This document shows, one piece after another, positions 16,622 to 22,416 of a stretch of DNA of 22,416 nt. The notes under the pieces are model-generated. The model did not search any database, was not told where the DNA came from, and saw nothing but the letters and a program-made list of their open reading frames with translations. Positions within the stretch are counted from its first letter, which is position 1. Every line of letters starts with the position of its first letter. Position numbers and translations under genes: made by a program. This DNA comes from Oxalobacteraceae bacterium (lineage in GTDB: Bacteria; Pseudomonadota; Gammaproteobacteria; Burkholderiales; Burkholderiaceae_D): positions 1 to 22,416 of the forward strand of contig JAGKXB010000033.1 of assembly GCA_021151485.1 (NCBI GenBank), written 5' to 3'.

Positions 16622-16654
16622 GCGAGTAAATGGGCATTGCTATATCATTCACAA

Positions 16655-17407
16655 ATGAACTCAGATACCGATCCTTCTCTTTTGCCGGCTCACCGAATCA
16701 AAATTTTGGTGGTAGACGACGACGTACGTTTGCGTGAATTGCTGCGCCGTTATTTGACTGAACAGGGTTTTAATGTTGTCGCGGTTGAAAATGCACAGGC
16801 GATGAATAAGTGGTGTTTGCGTGAGCGGGTGGATGTCTTAATACTAGATTTGATGTTGCCCGATGAAGATGGTTTGTCGATTTGCCGTCGTCTGCGCGGC
16901 GCTGGTGACCAAACGCCTATCATTATGCTGACTGCTAAAGGTGAAGATGTGGATCGCATTATTGGATTAGAAATGGGGGCGGATGATTATTTGCCAAAAC
17001 CGTTTAATCCACGTGAATTAGTGGCACGTATCCGCGCTGTATTGCGGCGCAAAAGCCCGGATGAAATTCCTGGTGCCCCCTCAGAAAAACCGCATGTCTT
17101 TGAATTTGGTGATTGCGTACTGGATTTGGCTACACGCACTTTGAAAAAAAATGGTGTCACGACAGCGCTTACCACAGGAGAATTTTCTGTTCTGAAAGTA
17201 TTTGCCTTGCATGCACGTCAACCTTTATCACGTGAAAAATTGATGGGACTGGCGCGTGGTCGTGAATACGAAGTATTTGACCGCAGTTTGGATGTGCAAA
17301 TTTCACGTTTGCGTAAATTAATTGAACCTGATCCCTCGGCACCACTTTATATTCAAACTGTGTGGGGCTTGGGCTATGTGTTCATTCCTGAAGGTCAAGC
17401 GCGTTGA
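16655..17407 (+). CDS. ompR: OmpR-type response regulator
   Basis: A 250-residue two-component regulator. The receiver domain carries the acidic pocket in VVDDD, the phosphorylated aspartate D65 in LILDLMLPDEDG, the conserved Thr (MLTAKGED, T93) and Lys (PKPF, K115). The C-terminal winged helix ends in SLDVQISRLRKLIEPDP and IQTVWGLGYVFIP, very like OmpR itself. It binds DNA as a dimer once phosphorylated by the adjacent kinase; targets are probably porins or envelope genes, as in related bacteria (inference). The frame opens from a TTG at 16637, but the ATG at 16655 gives a normal N-terminus; no clear Shine-Dalgarno sequence is present. It ends just before envZ. Confidence 0.93.
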   Translation: MNSDTDPSLLPAHRIKILVVDDDVRLRELLRRYLTEQGFNVVAVENAQAMNKWCLRERVDVLILDLMLPDEDGLSICRRLRGAGDQTPIIMLTAKGEDVDRIIGLEMGADDYLPKPFNPRELVARIRAVLRRKSPDEIPGAPSEKPHVFEFGDCVLDLATRTLKKNGVTTALTTGEFSVLKVFALHARQPLSREKLMGLARGREYEVFDRSLDVQISRLRKLIEPDPSAPLYIQTVWGLGYVFIPEGQAR

Positions 17408-17415
17408 GATCCGTC

Positions 17416-18777
17416 ATGACCACCATTATGACCAGATTGAGTTGGTTGAAAAGTGGTCTGATTTGGCGTACTTTTTTCTTACTCGCAGCATTAATCACTC
17501 TTAGCATGGCTGCATGGGTAGCCAGCTTTCGTATGGTCGAACGTACGCCGCAAGAACAACAAATGGCTGCGCAGATTATTTCTGTTGTGACGATTACCCG
17601 TGCGGCCTTGACGCATTCAGCACCGGAATTGCGTCGTGAATTATTGTTCGATTTAGCGAGCAATGAGGGAATTCGTATTTATCCGCTTGAAAAAACAGAT
17701 CGTGTTGAGCCTACGCCAGAACAAATGCGTGAGTTGAAACTCAGGGTGCAGGAAAGATTAGGACAAGATACAAAGTTTGCTGGAAAAGTGAACGATGTAG
17801 CAGGATTTTGGATCAGTTTTAAAATTGATGACGATGCATACTGGTTGATGTTAGATCGTGGGCGCATCAAACGGATTACTGGTTTGCAATGGTTGTGGTG
17901 GACTGGCGTTGTGTTGCTGTTGTCGTTGCTGGGCGCAGTGTTTATTTCTCGTTTGATTAATTTACCTTTAGCACGCCTTGCTGCAGCTACCAGAGCTGTA
18001 GCGAAAGGGTTGCAATACACGCCTTTACCTGAGAGTGGCTCCCCTGAAATTTTGCAGGTCAATCGTAGTTTTAATCAAATGGTGCAAGATTTGCAACGTG
18101 TTGAGTCAGATCGCAATGTGGTTTTGGCAGGCATTTCACATGATTTGCGCACGCCTTTGGCACGCATGCAATTAGAATTGGAAATGGCTGATTTATCCGA
18201 TCATGTGCGTTTTGGCATGCAATCTGATCTGATGCAAATGGATGCGATTATTGGACAGTTTCTTGATTATGCCAAACCGTTGGATGCGCTGAATTTGATA
18301 GAAATTGACATCAGTGCTTTACTGACGGATGTGGCAAATGTTGTTTCTCGTTTACCTGACGTACGCATCACAATAGATATTCAGCCGCATCTGACTGTCA
18401 TGGGCCATGCTACAGACCTAAAACGGGCTGTGAATAATTTGCTAGAAAATGCTCGGCGCTATGGAAAAACGCATGATAGTGACGTAAGCGACATCCATTT
18501 TGTTTGCCATCTGAAAAATTTACATGGCACAAAATACATCATCATCGAAATTACTGATGATGGGTGTGGTGTTCCTGAAACGGAAAAAGAGCGTTTAATG
18601 CAGCCATTTGTCAGATTAGATGTTGCTCGTGGTCAAGCAAATGGTGCGGGTCTTGGCTTGGCAATTGTGAAAAGAATCGTGCAACGTCATGGTGGGCAGC
18701 TTTCTTTGCATAATCGTAATAGAGCGAAACGTAGTGGATTGGCGGTTCAAATTACGTTACCTGCAGTGAATTTTTAA
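17416..18777 (+). CDS. envZ: EnvZ-type sensor histidine kinase
   Basis: The 453-residue inner-membrane partner of the preceding OmpR. Membrane helices lie at about 16-37 and 158-180, enclosing a periplasmic region of about 120 residues; a HAMP linker follows (NLPLARLAAATRAVA). The H-box LAGISHDLRTPLARMQLE places the phosphorylated histidine at H242; the ATP-binding domain has the N-box NNLLENARRYG, G1 DDGCGVP and G2 GAGLGLAIVKRI. The sequence around the histidine is of EnvZ type. The frame begins with a TTG at 17404 overlapping the ompR stop, but the ATG at 17416 has GAG seven bases upstream and is preferred. The signal sensed cannot be read from the sequence. Confidence 0.92.
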   Translation: MTTIMTRLSWLKSGLIWRTFFLLAALITLSMAAWVASFRMVERTPQEQQMAAQIISVVTITRAALTHSAPELRRELLFDLASNEGIRIYPLEKTDRVEPTPEQMRELKLRVQERLGQDTKFAGKVNDVAGFWISFKIDDDAYWLMLDRGRIKRITGLQWLWWTGVVLLLSLLGAVFISRLINLPLARLAAATRAVAKGLQYTPLPESGSPEILQVNRSFNQMVQDLQRVESDRNVVLAGISHDLRTPLARMQLELEMADLSDHVRFGMQSDLMQMDAIIGQFLDYAKPLDALNLIEIDISALLTDVANVVSRLPDVRITIDIQPHLTVMGHATDLKRAVNNLLENARRYGKTHDSDVSDIHFVCHLKNLHGTKYIIIEITDDGCGVPETEKERLMQPFVRLDVARGQANGAGLGLAIVKRIVQRHGGQLSLHNRNRAKRSGLAVQITLPAVNF

Positions 18778-18893
18778 TTGCACTTATCTCATTTGTTTGA
18801 AAGTCTTTAAAATGGCGCGGTTTGAAATGTGCGTTCGTTTGGACTTGTCCCTGAATGGTTGTTTATTAATTGTTGTTATTAGGTGTGTGTAGG

Positions 18894-20048
18894 ATGAATA
18901 AAAAATTGATGCGTTGGATGGTGTTTTTAACCTGCATCGTATGGGGAGTAGCTGGAAATGCAATTGGTCTGGGATCAATTCGTATGCAATCTGGATTGAA
19001 TCAACCATTGCGTGCCAGTATTCCTTTAATTGGGGTGGATAACTTGGACGTTAGTGCAAGTTGCATCAAAGCAATGCTTGAGTCCTTGGATGGGATATTT
19101 ATTGATGCTCCGCAAATTAGTCTTATGCGTAATATGCAAGCAACAACTATTATGTTGTCCTTGCGTCAAGCTATTCATGAGCCTGCTCTCAAATTAACCG
19201 TTGATGTTGGGTGTAATAACCCGATTCGACGTGAATATAAAGTGTTGTTGGATCCGGTTTCATCTTCGTCCCCTTTCACCTCGAAAGAGAGTGAGCAGCG
19301 TAAAGAACAACAAAAAGAGCAAGAAAAAACGTTTGATTTTGATTCGTCACAAAATCTTAAACTGCACAATATGCCGATGTTGAGCATGCGCCCATCTAAC
19401 CCTAATGCTAATCAAGATGAGTTAGCACTTTTTGAAAAAAAGATGCGGCGTTCATCAAGGTCATCTCAATCCCATCAATCGAATCCAAAAAATTCAACGA
19501 ACTCAACGAATTCAACCAATCTAGCTAACAATAAAACACAAGATGTATTGAAACTGTCCAGTGGTGGTTTGACTAGCGGAACGGATAATATCGAAATACA
19601 TGGCGATTACCGTTTGAAATTGGCCGATAAATTATCTCGCTCGCCTTTGCTTGCCGGTGTAGCAGAAATACGTGCAGCCCAAATACAGTTTGCTGCGATA
19701 TTGCGTGGCGAAGATCCTGTGAAAAATGCAGAAATTCAAGTTAAACAGGCACAAGTCAAAATGGAGGCATTGCAGACAGAGGTGACACGACTGACCATGG
19801 CACATCAACTGAGTGAAGATTTGATGTTTGATATGCAACAAAAGTTGTTTTCTTATGTTTGGATTTTGGTTTTAGGTGCTTTGTTATTAATTAGTATAGG
19901 GGTAATTGTATGGCTCTCATTCCGTTTGAGCGTTGCCCAAAGAATGGGGAGGGCACATTGGTGGGAGGGCAAATCATTTCCCAAAGAAGAAAAACATCTG
20001 GTGAAGGAAGAGGTGAAGGATCAGGAACGCCCAGACCCTTTAAATTGA
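18894..20048 (+). CDS. Membrane protein with FimV-type N-terminal domain
   Basis: A 384-residue single-pass protein. A signal peptide (1-23, probable cut after GNA) precedes a domain (about 24-122) matching the FimV N-terminus: IGLGSIRMQSGLNQPLRASI, NMQATTIMLSLRQAIHEPAL and REYKVLLDPV. Then come a low-complexity linker with KEQQKEQEK and NST repeats, a probable coiled coil (about 272-304), a membrane helix (about 321-343) and a charged cytoplasmic tail of about 40 residues. Full FimV proteins, which organise polar pili and peptidoglycan-linked complexes, also have a LysM domain and a long acidic cytoplasmic TPR region; both are missing. It is therefore a short FimV-like protein of unknown role. 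I chose the ATG at 18894, with AGGTG eight bases upstream, over a TTG at 18870. It follows envZ on the same strand by 116 bases. Confidence 0.75.
   Translation: MNKKLMRWMVFLTCIVWGVAGNAIGLGSIRMQSGLNQPLRASIPLIGVDNLDVSASCIKAMLESLDGIFIDAPQISLMRNMQATTIMLSLRQAIHEPALKLTVDVGCNNPIRREYKVLLDPVSSSSPFTSKESEQRKEQQKEQEKTFDFDSSQNLKLHNMPMLSMRPSNPNANQDELALFEKKMRRSSRSSQSHQSNPKNSTNSTNSTNLANNKTQDVLKLSSGGLTSGTDNIEIHGDYRLKLADKLSRSPLLAGVAEIRAAQIQFAAILRGEDPVKNAEIQVKQAQVKMEALQTEVTRLTMAHQLSEDLMFDMQQKLFSYVWILVLGALLLISIGVIVWLSFRLSVAQRMGRAHWWEGKSFPKEEKHLVKEEVKDQERPDPLN
19491..19517 (+). repeat. Three 9-base repeats encoding Asn-Ser-Thr
   Basis: AATTCAACG, AACTCAACG and AATTCAACC follow one another in frame inside the FimV-like gene, giving NSTNSTNST in the linker. 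A fourth degenerate unit (AATCTAGCT) follows. In-frame units like these can expand or shrink by slippage, altering linker length without breaking the gene. Confidence 0.8.
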
Positions 20049-20064
20049 GTCTGCGTTAGTAAAT

Positions 20065-21063
20065 TTAATCAAATTTCCCACTAAGTATCTTGGCTATTGA
20101 CGCTTTAGGTGTTTTTTCAATTAGTTTGACGTCTGTGCCAAGCTTTTTCCTTTTAATTGCATCATTAATGACATTTTGCGCTATTGGGTCAGTGAATATC
20201 GGTAGTTTCTTAACCAATGCTTGTAACATTATTGGATCTGTTCCTGCAAAACCTGCATTAATGTCCCTCGCAATCCATTGTTGCCAACCAGGCGAGATAT
20301 CAGTAATAAAACGCAGAAGCATCACTTTTTTATCCGTCGCTAATGTCCAGTCGACCAATAAACTCGCTATTTTATTTTGATCATCAGGAGACAAACTAGG
20401 CGCGCATTGTTCTAATGCATTGAAAATGCGCGGAGTGATGCGATCACTTCGAATCCATCCTTGTAGGGCATGTAGCTGAATAGCTGGGTGATCAATTAAG
20501 AAGGGTGTCAGTGTTTCTTTTTGGTAAGATGCAATGCGCGAGTAATCGGGTAATTGCAAGATTTTATTTTGATCATCAATAGACAAGCTAGGAGTGCATT
20601 CTTTTAACGCCTTCAAAATGCGCGGATCAATATCGGTGTGTTCAATCCATCCTTTTAGGACTATTAGTTGAACACTTGGATCATTAATGAATGCCATCCG
20701 TTGTTCATCAGAGGCAAGAATCTCTTCTAATTTGATTTTTTCTGCTCGCCAGTAATTATTTTGTGCGATAGCTGTGGCTAATTCTGCATTACTGATAGGG
20801 TTATCTTGGTTGCAAAACGCATCAAGAACATCCCAGATATCCATGATATTTTGTGCTGTACCAGCTAAACACTGAGCTATTGTTTCGAATGCAATATCAC
20901 TTTTGTCAATAAGTGTACTGTTGCTTTCTATCTCAGCATCGTCTACATGTTCCGTTACATGTGTATCGTTATTAAATGCGTCATGAATAACATTTTTTGC
21001 GGAATTGTTGGTGGCTGTATGGTAAAGATTTGTTGTGAAACATGAACAAAACTTTACCAGCAT
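20065..21063 (-). CDS. Unrecognised protein with 64-residue helical repeats
   Basis: I do not recognise this 332-residue protein. No signal peptide, membrane helix or catalytic motif is evident. Residues about 124-187 and 188-251 are tandem copies, with FINDPSVQLIVLKGWIEHTD against FLIDHPAIQLHALQGWIRSD and PRILKALKECTPSLSIDDQN against PRIFNALEQCAPSLSPDDQN; the tryptophan motif GWI recurs at 138 and 202. A third decayed copy begins near 252 (QWIARDI, then PIMLQAL and PIAQNVI). The pattern suggests stacked helix pairs of HEAT or armadillo type, i.e. a binding scaffold. The N-terminal 55 residues are polar and Asn/Asp-rich. It converges on the FimV-like gene with a 16-base gap and lies 56 bases downstream of the NMO-family gene on the same strand. 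The ATG at 21063 lacks a strong ribosome site. Confidence 0.65.
   Translation of the reverse strand: MLVKFCSCFTTNLYHTATNNSAKNVIHDAFNNDTHVTEHVDDAEIESNSTLIDKSDIAFETIAQCLAGTAQNIMDIWDVLDAFCNQDNPISNAELATAIAQNNYWRAEKIKLEEILASDEQRMAFINDPSVQLIVLKGWIEHTDIDPRILKALKECTPSLSIDDQNKILQLPDYSRIASYQKETLTPFLIDHPAIQLHALQGWIRSDRITPRIFNALEQCAPSLSPDDQNKIASLLVDWTLATDKKVMLLRFITDISPGWQQWIARDINAGFAGTDPIMLQALVKKLPIFTDPIAQNVINDAIKRKKLGTDVKLIEKTPKASIAKILSGKFD
20369..20690 (-). repeat. Tandem 192-base duplication inside the orphan gene
   Basis: The + strand word ATTTTATTTTGATCATCA occurs at 20369 and again at 20561, exactly 192 bases (64 codons) apart, and similarity continues for about 130 bases in each copy (for example AAAATGCGCGGA and CAATCCATCCTT-like segments). 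The preserved nucleotide identity points to a fairly recent internal duplication rather than only ancient protein repeats. Confidence 0.8.
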
Positions 21064-21119
21064 GCTTATTCTTTGGTGTTAACAATAAAGATAGTTATGT
21101 AATGCAATAGTGTATGCTT

Positions 21120-22367
21120 TTACTCAGCTGGCAAAGCAATCTGTTGATCCACACTAAATTGATAATCTTTAAATACGTGTTCTGCACTTAAAATTTGATA
21201 ATTACCATCATCCAAACGTCTGGTCGTGTCTTTGAGGCGGTAAGTGGTATGGCCGCAAGTCCAGCAATTAAAATTGCGCATGTGAGTACACAAACAGGTT
21301 TTTCCCATGACAGCAATATTTTTTGAGCCAGGATTACGTTCCAACTCTTGGTTATAAGCAGTGATGTAAGCACAACTGCCATTACCATCTAATAAGTAAC
21401 CATATGATTCACAGTTAGGGCGTATACCCGAACCTATAGCGGGTGTGCTTTTCAACATCCGCATTGGATAGCCAGTTGGTGAGATGGTATTGACTTCAAT
21501 ATCTCCTTCATTGGCTTTGAAGTATTCTTGTTTGACCTTGTCTGGCAAGCCGCATTCTTTTGTGATGGTAAAACGTGTGGCAACTTGCACTGCTGCTGCG
21601 CCATTTTCGAGGAAGGAAACAGCATCGCTACCAGTAAACACTCCACCTGCTGCAATCAAAGGAATTGTTAGCTTTTCTGCTTCTAGGTACTTTGAAATGT
21701 CTGCGACGATAGTGTGTAAATCATATTCTGCCCAATCCATGCCAAAACCAAGATGACCACCCGCCAGTGGTCCTTCTACGACAACATAATCTGGCAAGCG
21801 ATTGAGTTTGGCATTTTTACGCAAAAAGAGTTGCAGGGCACGGACGGAGGATACGATGATGCCCAGTTTGGCATCGCGAAAACGCGGATGATCCTCCATT
21901 AAGGCAAATGAGCCCAAATGTAAACCGGCGCTTAAGGTAATGCCATCAATACCAGCATCAAGAGCAGAATGCAGGCGTACTCGGAGTGTTTCACGCGGGG
22001 CATTCATGGTGAGTTTTTCCATGCAATTGATGAAAATCAAACCATCGCCACGTTTGGCTTGCATGGTTTTTCCTACGTGTAATTGAGTGGCTTCGGCTAA
22101 TTGCCCCAAATCGAATTTCACGCTGGATTTGTCGGAGTTATCAATGTTGTATTTATATTGACGTGTTTTTTCCTTGACGAAACTAGTATCAAAACGACGA
22201 TCGGAGACATCCTGAACCATCGCATCTGAAATATGTCCAATTCCACCTAACCTAGAAACCTCTAGTGCCAGTTCGGCTGTTGAGATATCTACTCCCATAC
22301 CACCTATCACTATGGGAACCAATTCTTGTTTGCCAAACCGTAGGCGGAAATCGTCGACACGTTTCAT
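21120..22367 (-). CDS. Nitronate monooxygenase (2-nitropropane dioxygenase) family flavoprotein with Cys-rich C-terminus
   Basis: A predicted FMN-dependent TIM-barrel enzyme of 415 residues, longer than typical bacterial NMOs (about 310-360, from memory). IGGMGVDISTAELALEVSRL and GGIGHISDAM are the N-terminal phosphate-side motifs; VVVEGPLAGGHLGF contains the likely catalytic H205; IAAGGVFTGSDAVSFLENGA and VQVATRFTIT are the C-terminal FMN phosphate motifs. Beyond about residue 310 there is an added segment with six cysteines: C319, C332, C358, C360, C368 and C371, including CLC and CWTC, which could bind an iron-sulfur cluster or zinc. The family includes alkyl nitronate oxidases and trans-acting enoyl reductases such as FabK and PfaD, so the substrate is open. 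AAGGA lies five bases before the ATG at 22367. Confidence 0.82.
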   Translation of the reverse strand: MKRVDDFRLRFGKQELVPIVIGGMGVDISTAELALEVSRLGGIGHISDAMVQDVSDRRFDTSFVKEKTRQYKYNIDNSDKSSVKFDLGQLAEATQLHVGKTMQAKRGDGLIFINCMEKLTMNAPRETLRVRLHSALDAGIDGITLSAGLHLGSFALMEDHPRFRDAKLGIIVSSVRALQLFLRKNAKLNRLPDYVVVEGPLAGGHLGFGMDWAEYDLHTIVADISKYLEAEKLTIPLIAAGGVFTGSDAVSFLENGAAAVQVATRFTITKECGLPDKVKQEYFKANEGDIEVNTISPTGYPMRMLKSTPAIGSGIRPNCESYGYLLDGNGSCAYITAYNQELERNPGSKNIAVMGKTCLCTHMRNFNCWTCGHTTYRLKDTTRRLDDGNYQILSAEHVFKDYQFSVDQQIALPAE

Positions 22368-22416
22368 TGCTATCCTTGAACTACCATTAATTAAATGTTT
22401 GTATAAATTTTTGTAT

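Overview
The window looks like chromosome from a betaproteobacterium of the order Burkholderiales with moderate-to-low GC. This is inferred from gene content and order: an RpfE-like gene next to recJ, a single LolC/E-type permease with lolD, a Rieske oxygenase divergent from xseB-ispA-dxs-folE2, a zinc-ribbon protein beside a PMT-type glycosyltransferase, type B L31, and ompR-envZ. Genus cannot be fixed from the sequence alone. It is mostly an ordinary core region with one short accessory patch and one orphan gene. There are no tRNA or rRNA genes, CRISPR arrays or recognisable insertion sequences, and no stretch over 300 bases lacks a gene (the longest gap is about 208 bases, before xseB).

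Layout. Bases 1-123 hold a terminator serving a gene outside the window, otherwise nothing recognised. recJ and an rpfE-like gene form a minus-strand pair with an ATGA overlap (124-2912). Divergent from it are lolC/E and lolD (2987-4961), the inner-membrane lipoprotein-release transporter. An accessory patch follows (4962-6739): an mqsRA toxin-antitoxin locus whose toxin is disrupted by a deletion out of frame, its intact antitoxin mqsA, and an AbiJ-like protein. A minus-strand pair (6740-8724) encodes a Rieske oxygenase and a mercaptopyruvate-type sulfurtransferase. Divergent from it runs the isoprenoid operon xseB-ispA-dxs, followed 35 bases later by folE2 (8933-12832).

The right half has four minus-strand genes (12912-16528): a zinc-ribbon protein, a membrane glycosyltransferase, ribosomal protein L31 type B with a clear terminator, and CorA. 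Then come ompR-envZ (+) and a membrane protein with a FimV-type N-terminal domain (+). Two minus-strand genes close the window: an unrecognised protein built of 64-residue repeats, and a nitronate monooxygenase-family flavoprotein with an unusual cysteine-rich C-terminus.

The most interesting parts are (1) the mqsRA locus, with a dead toxin frame, a conserved antitoxin, a palindromic operator on a perfect -10 and a predicted leaderless start, followed by an AbiJ-like gene that the surviving antitoxin might regulate; (2) the orphan 64-residue-repeat protein; and (3) the NMO-family enzyme with its added cysteine cluster. Function assignments rest on motifs and remembered family sequences; no database search was run.
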